64,000 nucleotides of DNA from Hallerella succinigenes (GCF_002797675.1 NZ_PGEX01000001.1:1860001-1924000); one strand, 5' to 3'. Positions 52,558 to 61,324 are shown, counted from the stretch's first letter. Program-made: numbers and translations. Notes: a model not told the origin generated them from the letters alone.

Positions 52558-53880
52558 AAGACTTTTTTGCAGAATCCAGTAGGCAAAAAAGCAAAAGAGA
52601 ACGGAGAAAAGCGAACCCGCTGGAGCCGCAAGGCCCATCGGGGTCAGCGTATCGGGGAAGTATTTGGCGGCAAGCCCGGTTCCCGGAATGCGGAAGAGCA
52701 CAATCGAAAGAGCATTGTGCACAAACGAAAGAATGGAAAGTCCGCAGGCGCAAAAGTATCCGCTAAAGCAAAAGTGGATTCCTGCAACCAGGCAGTCGAT
52801 CACATAGGTTCTCAGGTATTCCGTTCCAAACCGTACCACGGAAGCGTCGCTTGAGAACAGCGCAAGGAACGGCTCGGAAAACGGCTGGAATATCACCGCA
52901 AAAAAGAGTCCTATCCCTGCCGCAATCGCGGTTCCTGTCCAAAGCGTTTTCTTCGCCTGCTCTGGCTTTTCGGCTCCCATGTCCTGCGCCGCAATCGCGG
53001 AAATCGTCGAAAGAATGGTGGATGGAACAAGGAACAGGAAGGTGATGATCTTTTCCACAATCCCGACGGCCGCCGCGATTTCAACGCCGCGGCTGTTTGC
53101 GATCATCGTAATGAACAGAAATGAAACCTGAATGAATCCGTCCTGGGCGGCAATCGGTGCGCCGATGTTCAAAAGTCCTTTGAACAAAGCCTTGTGCGGC
53201 CTAAAATCCCGACGGCAAAGCTTGACTCCTAAATGCAGTTTTTTTGCCGCGAAAAGGGAAACTAGAACGCTCATCGACTGCGCAAGGACTGTGGCGAGAG
53301 CCGCCCCTGCGGCGCCGAGGCGCATACCGCCCATGAACACGTAATCCAAAATAATGTTCAGCACGCAGGCGACCGCAATGAAGTACATCGGGTGCTTGGA
53401 ATCTCCCATGCCGCGAAAAATCGCCGCGATCAGGTTGTACGCCACAATAAAAGGAATCCCGGCAAAACAGATCTGCAAATAGCGCACGGTGCCATCGACG
53501 GCTTCTGCAGGCGTCTTGAGCAAACTTACGATCGGTCCGCATAAAAGCAAGAGGACCGCTGTTGAAATCACGGCGAAAAGACTAAAGAGAACAATCGTGT
53601 TTCCGGTAATCCTCGAAATGCTTCGCAGGTTTCCAGCGCCCACGGCACGGCTTGTCAAAACGGTCGTGCCCATGGCAAGCCCGACGATTATCACCGTCAG
53701 AAAGTGCATCGCCTGGCTTCCCACGGCAACCGCGGTAATCGCTTCCGCGCCTTCGAACTGTCCAACGACGAATAGGTCCGCAAGGCCGTAAAGGGTCTGC
53801 AAAAAGTAGGCGACAAAATAGGGCGTTGAAAAGACGGCTATGTTCTTAAAGACACTTCCTTCTGTCAAATTCACAGGCAT
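52528..53880 (-). CDS. MATE-family efflux transporter
   Basis: 450 residues, about 12 membrane helices in two similar halves. FLQTLYGLADLFVVGQFEGAEAIT and QSMSVLVSLFAAKKLHLG fit the NorM/DinF superfamily, which uses Na+ or H+ gradients to expel drugs or lipid-linked compounds. Convergent with the GH9 gene; the tails overlap. The upstream 230 bp holds the start of rplM on the other strand. Confidence 0.9.
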   Translation of the reverse strand: MPVNLTEGSVFKNIAVFSTPYFVAYFLQTLYGLADLFVVGQFEGAEAITAVAVGSQAMHFLTVIIVGLAMGTTVLTSRAVGAGNLRSISRITGNTIVLFSLFAVISTAVLLLLCGPIVSLLKTPAEAVDGTVRYLQICFAGIPFIVAYNLIAAIFRGMGDSKHPMYFIAVACVLNIILDYVFMGGMRLGAAGAALATVLAQSMSVLVSLFAAKKLHLGVKLCRRDFRPHKALFKGLLNIGAPIAAQDGFIQVSFLFITMIANSRGVEIAAAVGIVEKIITFLFLVPSTILSTISAIAAQDMGAEKPEQAKKTLWTGTAIAAGIGLFFAVIFQPFSEPFLALFSSDASVVRFGTEYLRTYVIDCLVAGIHFCFSGYFCACGLSILSFVHNALSIVLFRIPGTGLAAKYFPDTLTPMGLAAPAGSLFSVLFCFFAYWILQKSLLLQKDSARA

Positions 53881-54109
53881 GGTGTGAATTTAGAAAAGCG
53901 ACTTTCGGTTGCCAAAAAAAATCAAAATATCCGAAAATATTATTATAATTCTATTGATTAATATAATTAATAGAGCTAAAAACGCCTTATTTTAGGCAAA
54001 AATTGTAAAAATAAGACTTTTTTGCCCTTGATTTTTGTTTGTGGGTTTCTAATTTTGACGCCGGAACTGCGACACGTTTCTGTGTCCGCAGAAACTTTAG
54101 AGGAATGAC
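53881..54109 (+). promoter_or_regulatory. Leader region of rplM-rpsI
   Basis: Divergent from the MATE gene. ACGCCTTATTTTAGGCAAAAATTG and a T-rich stretch (TAAGACTTTTTTGCCC) could pair into a hairpin. GAGGA at 54101-54105 is the rplM ribosome site. An L13-type autoregulatory leader is possible but not provable from one sequence. Confidence 0.35.
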
Positions 54110-54544
54110 ATGAAAACCATTATGGTGAACCCGAAGACGGTCACTCGTCAGTGGAAGCTCATCGATGCTGAAGGCAAGCCCCTTGGCCGCGTTGCTACCG
54201 CTGCTGCTCGCCTTTTGATGGGCAAGCACAAGGCTATCTACTCCCCGAACGTCGACACTGGCGACTACGTGGTGATTATCAATGCAGAAAAGGTCCTTAC
54301 CACCGGTAAGAAGGCTGAACAGAAGCAGTATTTCCATCACACGGGTCACATCGGTGGCGAGCGTTGGATCACTTATTCTGATTTGATCGCTAAGCACCCG
54401 ACTGCTCCGCTTTCCGAAGCTATCTGGGGCATGCTCCCGCATACCGCTCTCGGCAAGAAGATGCTGAAGAAACTCAAAATCTACGCTGGCGCGGAACAGC
54501 CGCACGCAGCCCAACACCTCGAAACCGTAAGCATCGATTTCTAG
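54110..54544 (+). CDS. rplM: 50S ribosomal protein L13
   Basis: 144 residues. LIDAEGKPLGRVATAAARLLMGKHK and DTGDYVVIINAEKVLTTGKK are L13 hallmarks. Early assembly protein of the large subunit. Followed by rpsI, as in most bacteria. Confidence 0.98.
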   Translation: MKTIMVNPKTVTRQWKLIDAEGKPLGRVATAAARLLMGKHKAIYSPNVDTGDYVVIINAEKVLTTGKKAEQKQYFHHTGHIGGERWITYSDLIAKHPTAPLSEAIWGMLPHTALGKKMLKKLKIYAGAEQPHAAQHLETVSIDF

Positions 54545-54560
54545 GACGGAGGATAAAGCT

Positions 54561-54965
54561 ATTACTACCGCAAAATCTAAGAAGATCTACCGTGGCACCG
54601 GTCGTCGCAAGAACGCCATCGCTGCTGTTATCTTGAAGCCGGGTACCGGCAAGCGTATCATCAATGGTCGTGATTTTAAGGAATACTTCCACTCTGACGT
54701 TCAGAACATGATTGCAAACCTCCCGTTCGCAGTCCTCGACAACGCAGATCAGTGGGATGTCGAAGTGAACGCTCACGGCGGCGGCATTGCTGGCCAGATG
54801 GGTGCAGTCCGTCTTGGCATCGCTCGCGCTCTCGTTGCGAACAATGCAGAAGACAAGTCCGCTCTCAAGAAGCAGGGTCTCATGACTCGTGATTCTCGTG
54901 CTGTGGAACGTAAGAAGTTCGGTCGCAAGAAGGCTCGTAAGAACTTCCAGTTCTCCAAACGCTAA
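54561..54965 (+). CDS. rpsI: 30S ribosomal protein S9, apparent ATT start
   Basis: 134 residues if it begins at ATT 54561. The conserved S9 start (TTAKSKKIYRGTGRRKNAIA) lies entirely before the first TTG at 54633, so translation must begin upstream. GGAGGA at 54548-54553 sits 7 nt before the ATT, and no ATG, GTG or TTG occurs in frame nearby. The rest (HGGGIAGQMGAVRLGIARAL, MTRDSRAVERKKFGRKKARK) is standard S9. Either a true non-canonical AUU start, known for infC, or a single-base error in the sequence. Confidence 0.85.
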   Translation: MTTAKSKKIYRGTGRRKNAIAAVILKPGTGKRIINGRDFKEYFHSDVQNMIANLPFAVLDNADQWDVEVNAHGGGIAGQMGAVRLGIARALVANNAEDKSALKKQGLMTRDSRAVERKKFGRKKARKNFQFSKR

Positions 54966-54992
54966 TCTCCGCTTCACGCATTGCAAAATTCA

Positions 54993-55028
54993 AAAGAAAG
55001 GCTCCCGGATGTGGGGTCTTTCTTTTTT
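54993..55028 (+). terminator. rplM-rpsI terminator
   Basis: AAAGAAAGGCTCCC…GGGGTCTTTCTTTTTT stem and T-run, 28 bp after the rpsI stop. Confidence 0.85.
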
Positions 55029-55067
55029 ATGCACTCAACAGATTGAACGTCATTTTCTATATTTCCG

Positions 55068-55209
55068 TTCGCTTAAGCAATTCCGCTTAAGTATAATCAA
55101 GCACCGGCTTGTAAAAATCGCTTCGGTGGCTGGACTCTGAACCAAATCAGGTCCCGCTTTGCGGTTTCATTCAAGTCGGGAAGAATAACCGAAAAAAGGA
55201 AAAATCATC
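55068..55209 (+). promoter_or_regulatory. rpsB promoter and leader
   Basis: TATAAT at 55092-55097 with TCGCTT 17 bp upstream, then a ~105-nt untranslated leader containing ACCAAATCAGGTCCCGC. Ribosomal protein S2 leaders often carry a self-binding site; the fold here was not checked by comparison. Confidence 0.5.
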
Positions 55210-56013
55210 ATGGCTAATTTGCCTTCCGTTGAAGAATTGCTCTCTGCAGGCGCTCATTTTGGTCACCAGGCTCAGCGTTGGAACCCGAAGATGAAGCCGT
55301 ACATCCTTGCCAAGAAGAATGACATCTACGTCATCAACCTCGACAAGACGATCAAGCTCCTCGAAGAAGCTGGCAAGGTCGCTGCTCGTATTTCGAGCGA
55401 AGGTAAGAGCGTTCTCTTCGTCGGTACCAAGCCGACCGCACGCGCTATCGTTGAAGACGCCGCTAAGAAGACCAACCACTTCTTCGTGTCCAACCGCTGG
55501 CTCGGTGGTATGCTCACCAACTTCCAGACCGTTCGTAAGTCCATCAAGCAGATCGACAAGATCGACCAGATGGAATCTGAAGGTCTCTTCAAGGTTCTTT
55601 CCAAGAAGGAAGTTCTCGATAAGACTCGTCTCCGCGAAAAGATGCTCGGCGTCTTTGGCGGTATCCGTGAAATGGCAACCCTCCCGGGTCTTCTTGTCGT
55701 CACGGACCTCCACCACGAACACATCGCTGTGGCTGAAGCTCGTCGTCTCCACATTCCTATCATCGGTATCTGCGACACGAACGTCGATCCGACTCTCGTG
55801 GACTACCCGGTTCCGGCTAACGACGACGCTGTGAAGTCTATCAAGCTCATTGTGGACTACATTGCAGACAACGTAACGGCTCGCTCTGAAGTCGCTAAGA
55901 ATGCTGATGCAGAATCTGCTGCTAAGAAGTATGACGACGCTCCGGCTCCGCGCAAGCGTTCTAGCCGTCCGCGTAAGTCTGAAGACAAGTCTGCAAAATC
56001 TGAGGAAAAGTAA
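55210..56013 (+). CDS. rpsB: 30S ribosomal protein S2
   Basis: 267 residues. SAGAHFGHQAQRWNPKMKPYI and RWLGGMLTNFQTVRKSI are S2 hallmarks. A Ser/Arg/Lys-rich tail (APRKRSSRPRKSEDKSAKSEEK-type) follows the core and is longer than in E. coli (241 residues). 2 bp before tsf. Confidence 0.98.
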   Translation: MANLPSVEELLSAGAHFGHQAQRWNPKMKPYILAKKNDIYVINLDKTIKLLEEAGKVAARISSEGKSVLFVGTKPTARAIVEDAAKKTNHFFVSNRWLGGMLTNFQTVRKSIKQIDKIDQMESEGLFKVLSKKEVLDKTRLREKMLGVFGGIREMATLPGLLVVTDLHHEHIAVAEARRLHIPIIGICDTNVDPTLVDYPVPANDDAVKSIKLIVDYIADNVTARSEVAKNADAESAAKKYDDAPAPRKRSSRPRKSEDKSAKSEEK

Positions 56014-56015
56014 TA

Positions 56016-56903
56016 ATGGCAATTCAAATTACAGCCGCTATGGTTAACGAGCTCCGCCAGAAGACCGGCGTGGGCATGATGCAGTGCAAGAAGGTTTTGA
56101 TCGAAGCTGAAGGCGATCAGGACAAGGCTGTTGAACTTCTCCGTAAGCAGGGTGCTGCTGTCGCTGCAAAGCGCGCTGACAAGGCTGCGAAGGAAGGCCG
56201 TATCTACCTCGTAGAAACAGCGGACAAAGCTGCTGCATTTGAACTCTCTTGCGAAACCGAACCGGTTTCCAACAACGCTGACTTCGTCGCTCTCGCGAAC
56301 ATGGCTGTCAAGGCTGTCGAAACTCAGGCTATTGCCTCTGTGGAAGACTTGAAGAATGCTGTTGTGGACGGCAAGAAGGTGAACGATGTGCTCCAGGACG
56401 TGCTCGTCAAGATCCAGGAAAACATCGACTTCCGCAAATTCCAGGAACTCAAGAAGGCTCCGAACTCCGTGTTTGGCGTTTACAGCCACATGAACGGTAA
56501 GATCGGCGTGATTACCGAACTCTCTTACGAAGGTTCTGCAGACGAAGCAGCCCTCAAGGCTGCTGCTAAGGACATCGCTATGCAGGCCGCTGCTTTCGCA
56601 CCGGTCGCTTTGAACGATGCCGCTGTTCCGGCTGAAACCATCGAAAAGGAAAAGGAAATCGCAAAGGCTCAGATCGAAGCTTCCGGTAAGCAGACGAAGC
56701 CGGAATTCGTTCAGCGCCAGATCGACGGTCGCGTTGCCAAGGTCCTCAAGGAAATCGTTCTCGAAGATCAGGAATTCTTCATGTCCGAAAAGAACCCGAA
56801 GAAGCTCTCTGTCAAGGACTACCTCCAGGAAGTCGTTGCAAAGCAGCTCGGTCTTTCCAGCTTGAAGGTTGTGAACTTCGTTCGCTTTGAACGCGGTAAC
56901 TAG
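56016..56903 (+). CDS. tsf: Elongation factor Ts
   Basis: 295 residues. TGVGMMQCKKVLIEAEGDQDKAVELLRKQG is the N-terminal domain that contacts EF-Tu, and the core ends SLKVVNFVRFERG. It recycles EF-Tu-GDP. In most genomes pyrH and frr follow directly; here ~6.4 kb intervenes before pyrH. Confidence 0.97.
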   Translation: MAIQITAAMVNELRQKTGVGMMQCKKVLIEAEGDQDKAVELLRKQGAAVAAKRADKAAKEGRIYLVETADKAAAFELSCETEPVSNNADFVALANMAVKAVETQAIASVEDLKNAVVDGKKVNDVLQDVLVKIQENIDFRKFQELKKAPNSVFGVYSHMNGKIGVITELSYEGSADEAALKAAAKDIAMQAAAFAPVALNDAAVPAETIEKEKEIAKAQIEASGKQTKPEFVQRQIDGRVAKVLKEIVLEDQEFFMSEKNPKKLSVKDYLQEVVAKQLGLSSLKVVNFVRFERGN

Positions 56904-56940
56904 TTTAGACGAAAGGCGAGTGGCGAGAGAATCGTCGCTC

Positions 56941-56975
56941 ATCATCGCGAGCCCCGTAAGGGGTGAAGCAATCTC
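56941..56975. repeat. Interspersed GAAGCAATCT repeat
   Basis: ATCATCGCGAGCCCCGTAAG then GGGTGAAGCAATCTC, with CCCCGTAAGGGG as a small palindrome. Same family as 24640-24720. Confidence 0.6.
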
Positions 56976-56986
56976 TAGTTAGAATT

Positions 56987-57024
56987 AAAATTGGTCGTCC
57001 CATCCGGGGCGACCAATTTTTTTT
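56987..57024 (+). terminator. rpsB-tsf terminator
   Basis: AAAATTGGTCGTCCC ATC CGGGGCGACCAATTTT stem with T8. Also faces the minus-strand gene that ends at 57068. Confidence 0.9.
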
Positions 57025-57067
57025 GTATACAGAAAATGTCGCAGAACCGCAACGCTGGGCTTTAAAT

Positions 57068-57523
57068 TCAAAAGGTATTTTTTTGCTTGCTTTGCAAAAG
57101 TTTTCCCGTTGGCGAAGTAATTGAAATGTTCGTAAATCCTGTTTTTTTCAATTTCAGGATTAAAGGCTCGTATGATTGCATCTTTTGGGAAAAGGCCAAT
57201 GCGTCATCGCCGGGCTCTATGATTAAAGTAATGTCGTTTGAATCAGGTCTTGTTATTCTTTGACGGATTGTCTTCAGATATTCGACTACCTCGTCGAATA
57301 CATCAATATTTTCTTTTTTGAGCGATTTGTAATGTATCCCGTCAGGAGCTTGTTCCGTTGTGTAATAAAAATTTGGAGAAAAACTTCCGTTCGCTCCGAT
57401 AACGATGTACTCATCTGTAATAAAAACGGAAAGGCTAAGCGTCTGTTCTGTCGCCCAAGATGACGCAGAATTCGCCAAGACAAACCACAATGTCATTAGA
57501 ACAGTAAAAAACAGCCGTTTCAT
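57068..57523 (-). CDS. Exported protein of the tsf-pyrH island (gene 4)
   Basis: 151 residues. Signal peptide RLFFTVLMTLWFVLANSASSWA, then an alpha/beta domain. The second half (TIRQRITRPDSNDITLIIEPGDDALAFSQKMQSYEPLILKLKKTGFTNISI) looks like the C-terminal fold of ExbD/TolR-type proteins but without their membrane helix, only a weak similarity. Its ATG overlaps the stop of the upstream frameshifted lipoprotein gene (ATGA), showing it is the last gene of the minus-strand operon. Confidence 0.7.
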   Translation of the reverse strand: MKRLFFTVLMTLWFVLANSASSWATEQTLSLSVFITDEYIVIGANGSFSPNFYYTTEQAPDGIHYKSLKKENIDVFDEVVEYLKTIRQRITRPDSNDITLIIEPGDDALAFSQKMQSYEPLILKLKKTGFTNISITSPTGKLLQSKQKNTF

Positions 57524-57712
57524 TCTACTCTCATTCGTGGCACATGCTCTTTGAAAACCTCGCCAACAGACATCCCTTCATGGACCTTTTCGTTCCCATA
57601 AATCCATTTAAAAGTCAAGAGACTAGGCGTTATCCATAGATTCCGGCTCTTGTTCGGCAGAACAGCCTAAGAAAAATAATGCAAAGAATAAGATGACGAA
57701 TATCTTTTTCAT
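57520..57712 (-). pseudogene. Short lipoprotein gene with a frameshift (gene 3)
   Basis: From ATG 57712 the frame reads KKIFVILFFALFFLGC with lipobox FLGC, but stops after 29 residues at 57623. In the +1 frame the sequence continues as NLWITPSLLTFKWIYGNEK … GEVFKEHVPRMRVE and ends TGA at 57520, overlapping the ATG of gene 4. The two halves look like one ~63-residue lipoprotein separated by one base near 57650-57660. Broken, slippage-controlled or a sequence error. Confidence 0.55.
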
Positions 57713-57732
57713 GACGATAATTCAACCCAGTC

Positions 57733-58377
57733 CTATTCCTTAGGAATCTTGTAACTGCATGACCAATAGTTGTTGCTGAATTTGGCATGACCGCCGACGC
57801 CCCATTTACCATTCGTTTTTATCCACTGATAACTTCCACACGGATTTGCTGCGTGTATAATTTCAGATGCAGTTCGTTCCTCGATAATTACCTTTGTGAA
57901 ATCAATCAAGGCATTTAGATTGACCTTTTTGCCGTCAGAAATGTCCTTGCGAAATTTTACATAACTATCATATGTCATTACTTGACCAAAAAATTCGGAA
58001 GAGAGACCATGACATTCAGAAGGAACACCAAAATCTGGACATGCATATTTTGCTGCCTCTTCATTGGTTGGATACACGCATCCGTAATACATGTTTAGTG
58101 AGTCGGGACAAACGGCGTTTGACGATTTGAATCTTGAGTTTTCGATATATTCTAGGTGGCAAAAACTTTCCGTACTATTACACCTCTTTATAGCAAGATA
58201 TTTTTGTCCATCCCTTTTGTCGGCGACAAAGGTCCAACATTTGGAGACGCTACCATTCTCGGACTTATGAATTTCAGGTTTGGAAATGCAAAGAAAATCC
58301 TTTGCCGTTACGGCAAAGGAAATCCCTGTAATAAACAATAAAGCAGTTATAATCCGTTTTACTGATTTAGAATCCAT
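57733..58377 (-). CDS. Exported cysteine-rich protein (gene 2)
   Basis: 214 residues. Signal peptide (RIITALLFITGISFAVTA). The mature part has about ten cysteines (e.g. CWTFVADKRDGQKYLAIKRC, YGCVYPTNEEAAKYACPDFG, CHGLSSEFFG, CGSYQWIKTNG, WSCSYKIPKE), so several disulfides are likely outside the cytoplasm. Its start ATG lies inside the last codons of the upstream HExxH gene (19-bp overlap), so translation is coupled. No family recognised. May be an inhibitor, adhesin or carbohydrate-binding protein. Confidence 0.7.
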   Translation of the reverse strand: MDSKSVKRIITALLFITGISFAVTAKDFLCISKPEIHKSENGSVSKCWTFVADKRDGQKYLAIKRCNSTESFCHLEYIENSRFKSSNAVCPDSLNMYYGCVYPTNEEAAKYACPDFGVPSECHGLSSEFFGQVMTYDSYVKFRKDISDGKKVNLNALIDFTKVIIEERTASEIIHAANPCGSYQWIKTNGKWGVGGHAKFSNNYWSCSYKIPKE

Positions 58378-58936
58378 GGCAAGTACTCGTCATAAAGTTG
58401 TTTAATCAAAGGAATGTTGTTAAAACAATGCTGTCCAAGAGTTTGTTCGTTTTCCATAAAATCCATTTGGTTTCGTCGTTTTTCCAACTTGTCGCGCAAT
58501 GGCAACAATTGATCTTTACCTTTATCAAGCCATTTTACGATACTTTTTTTAAGTTCTGCTTTATTACGCATCTTATTATCCAGCACTCGATTTTCCCACT
58601 TCTTTTTGCGGAACTTATTTAATGCGTAAATATACACTAAATTTTGAATAACGGGTAGTTCGATTACATGCTTGTATTCGTGAGTGCTTATACCCAAGTT
58701 AGGTATTCTGCTACCATCAAAAGACATGGTAAACTTAGTATTGGGGTATGTAGTCAACGGGATATCTTTTTCGTATGTAAAGTTGTCGACGATATAATCA
58801 ACCATTTCATCAATAATATAGTTGTTAGGTTCAAGCTTCGTCCAGTTGAACGCCTCACCTTCATTGAATTTTTCTGGTGTGATAGTTGATTCATATGTTA
58901 CTCGAGGTCTAACATACTTAATTCCGTAAGGAGTTA

Positions 58937-60067
58937 TAGATTAGGCAGATAAATACTTTACAAAACAAGCAAAGTTTACTATATTTGCATCATGGAAAAA
59001 GATGATGCAAGAAAGAATGTCCAGAGCCTTCTCGAAAAACGGAAGACAATCGTAAAAATGAAGAAGGCGGGATTCAAGAAAAGCAAGATCGCAGAGACCT
59101 GCGGCGTGAGCCGCCCCATGGTGGATGCAGTTCTATCGCTTTACGAGAAAGGCGGGATGAATGCGCTCAAGCCGAAGACAAGGGGCCGCAAGGAAAGGGA
59201 AAAAAGGCTCCTTTCCGCCAATCAAGAATCCGAGATACAGAAACTAATCCGGGACAAGCGTCCCGAACAGCTCAAGTTCAAGTTCGCCCTCTGGACCCGC
59301 GAAGCGGTTGCGGAGCTTGTCCGCAGCAAATTTGGAGTGAAGCTGGCCAAGAGAACGGTCGGCGACTACCTCAAAAGATGGAACTTCACCCCGCAAAAAC
59401 CGATTGTCCGCGCGTACGAGCAAAACCCCGAAGCGGTGAAGAAGTGGCTCGAAGAGGAATACCCGAAAATAAAGGCCGATGCGGTATGCGAGAATGCGGA
59501 AATCCACTGGGCGGACGAGACCGCCATCGTGAACACGGATGTCCGTGGCCGCAGCTACGCCCCCTGCGGGCAGACCCCGGTCGTGAAGGCTCCCGGATGC
59601 AGGGAGCGCTTTTCCATGATATCGGCGGTGAACAATCGCGGGAAGTGCCACTGGATGATGATTGACGGGGCGTTCGACGCGACGAAGCTCATCGACTTCA
59701 TGACGGCTCTGGTGAAGGATGTGTATGCAGACGGGAAAGGGAAGAAAGTGTTTCTCGTGATGGACAACCTGAGGGTTCACCACAGCAAGCCGGTAAAGGA
59801 ATGGCTTGAAGCGAACACGGACAAGATAAGCGTATTCTACCTGCCCAGCTACAGTCCCGAGCTGAATCCTGACGAACGTCTTAATGCCGACCTGAAACAC
59901 GAAATATCTTCCAACGCACCGGCTCGGACTCGCGAAAAGCTACGCTCCCATGCGGAATCCCACATGAAAATGGTGAGCAACAGCCCTGAACGAGTAATCA
60001 AGTATTTTGGCGACAAGCATGTCTCTTATGCAGCATGACTATGTAAAAAATATATCCGCCGGAGCAA
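58937..60067 (+). mobile_element. IS630-family insertion sequence, copy B
   Basis: 1131 bp, identical to copy A at every position I compared, flanked by TA at 58935-58936 and 60068-60069. Inserted in the opposite orientation to the gene it splits. Confidence 0.95.
58992..60038 (+). CDS. IS630 family transposase (copy B)
   Basis: 348 residues, same product as 17411-18457, with the same TTTACA/TATATT promoter 6 bp before the ATG. Intact, so either copy could supply transposase. Confidence 0.95.
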   Translation: MEKDDARKNVQSLLEKRKTIVKMKKAGFKKSKIAETCGVSRPMVDAVLSLYEKGGMNALKPKTRGRKEREKRLLSANQESEIQKLIRDKRPEQLKFKFALWTREAVAELVRSKFGVKLAKRTVGDYLKRWNFTPQKPIVRAYEQNPEAVKKWLEEEYPKIKADAVCENAEIHWADETAIVNTDVRGRSYAPCGQTPVVKAPGCRERFSMISAVNNRGKCHWMMIDGAFDATKLIDFMTALVKDVYADGKGKKVFLVMDNLRVHHSKPVKEWLEANTDKISVFYLPSYSPELNPDERLNADLKHEISSNAPARTREKLRSHAESHMKMVSNSPERVIKYFGDKHVSYAA

Positions 60068-60598
60068 TAAAACATCTTGAATTTGAGTTTCAACATCTTC
60101 GGGCGTTTGAGGACAATCTGGCAAATCAAGATATTGGGGCGTGTAATTCGAATCTGATGTGTCATAATTGTACGGCTCAGTATTTATTTCGTAAGGTGTC
60201 ATAAAGTCAGAGCAATCAGCATCGCTATCGTAACCCGTTTTTTCACGCACATCATCACATATAGAAGCCAAAATTTCATTATAGGTATTGGATTTCGGTG
60301 TTCCAAAAATGTCTGATATTCTTGGAACGGGAGTCTTTGTCTTATCCTGTGAAATCTGAGCGTCGTGTCTGCCCAATAGGATGTTTTCGATTTTACTTCT
60401 ATTTTCTTTATTATATATAGGCATAAAGCCCTCCTTTTATTATTTACTTTTGATTAACGTTATTTACGGAAGAGGGTTTTTTCAGAGTTAAAATGTATGG
60501 GTAAAAAGTTAGTCCCAAATTCCAATGTAAAATATAGTAAACATTTTAGTTTTGTTAACAAAAATTTATATTTTTTGTTTGCTTCTGAACATAATTGT

Positions 60599-60630
60599 GC
60601 AAAAAGGTAGTACAAAGACTACCTTTTTGC
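60599..60630. terminator. Perfect hairpin with T-run
   Basis: GCAAAAAGGTAGT ACAAAG ACTACCTTTTTGC; works as a terminator in either direction. It lies at the end of the acyl-CoA dehydrogenase fragment, whose stop TAG is inside the stem. Confidence 0.75.
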
Positions 60631-60703
60631 GATCATTTCGTTGATGGCCGTGTAAACGGTCACCGGGAAGTTGAGACCGCCGTAGCGACGCGGCATCGTG
60701 ACG
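60606..60703 (-). pseudogene. Acyl-CoA dehydrogenase fragment, downstream part
   Basis: Minus strand reads SLTRVTMPRRYGGLNFPVTV then YTAINEMIAKR and a stop. The 'TRxTMPRRYGGLNFP' segment is a well-known block of acyl-CoA dehydrogenases. Only ~30 codons remain. Confidence 0.65.
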
Positions 60704-60881
60704 CGGGTAAGCGACCGTTCGGCTTATGCCTCACTCTCGCCTCCGCCCCGCTTAACGCATGGGGCTTTGTGGCTCACAGCGTATAGGTGGCGACCGCAGA
60801 GTTCTGCCTTCGCGTTCTTGTATATAGAGAGGGAAAAGCCTTCCCTACGCTCGCACTTCTTTGCTCGTGATCCCTTCTATA
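60704..60881. other. Repeat-like stretch without a gene
   Basis: GC-rich (CTCTCGCCTCCGCCCCGCTT …) and ending in a long weak inverted repeat, ATATAGAGAGGGA … TCCCTTCTATAT (about 60822-60883). I see no coding potential. Confidence 0.45.
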
Positions 60882-61286
60882 TCAAAAATTCGACGAATCC
60901 GTGTTGATGTTTATGCTTGTAACCTTGGCAGGAATAGAAAAAATTTGGGATGTTTTTGCCTCGGAGCCTTCCTTTTTTTCACTAAGTGCCCCTATAGCTG
61001 CTAGCACTGCGAGGATAATCACGATCAGGAGACAACCACAGCCACAACTTCGTTTTGAAGAGCTTTTAGAATCATCGGAACTATTGACGCTTTCGTTAAA
61101 TTCTCCGAAGGCGTCCTTTATGTCTTGTACGCCTTCGTTAAATTGTCTTTTGCTTTCTGCACTTCTTTTTCTACGGCAGGCCGGACATGTTGGGCGTAGT
61201 TTGTATAAGCCGGTATTTCCAATATCAAAAAAAGATGGTTTTATCCACCGACCACAAAAATAACACTGATACATTTTATCTGACAT
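60882..61286 (-). CDS. Zinc-ribbon membrane protein
   Basis: 134 residues from ATG 61286, with AAGGA about 10 nt upstream. QCYFCGRW … CPACRRKR forms a zinc ribbon, followed by a Ser/Asp-rich linker, a Cys-rich CGCGC and one membrane helix (LLIVIILAVLAAIGAL), then a short outer tail. Similar in plan to the gene at 9580. Lies inside the split acyl-CoA dehydrogenase gene. Function unknown. Confidence 0.65.
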   Translation of the reverse strand: MSDKMYQCYFCGRWIKPSFFDIGNTGLYKLRPTCPACRRKRSAESKRQFNEGVQDIKDAFGEFNESVNSSDDSKSSSKRSCGCGCLLIVIILAVLAAIGALSEKKEGSEAKTSQIFSIPAKVTSININTDSSNF

Positions 61287-61324
61287 TATTTTTTTATCCT
61301 TTTTTTTCATGTGTGTAATGGAAA

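Larger units (their letters stand above)
58359..60424 (-). pseudogene. HExxH-motif protein gene interrupted by IS630 copy B (gene 1)
   Basis: N-terminal part 60424-60068, C-terminal part 58934-58359, with the IS between them. Removing the IS and one TA gives one open frame of 310 residues with the junction QIQDVL-T-PYGIKYVRP. The N-terminal half is acidic and Tyr/Asp/Pro-rich (SDADCSDFMTPYEINTEP); no signal peptide. The C-terminal half has ISTHEYKHVIE, an HExxH zinc-peptidase motif, then a Lys-rich helical tail ending LPWILNQ. First gene of a four-gene minus-strand operon with exported partners. It cannot now make the full protein. Confidence 0.75.
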
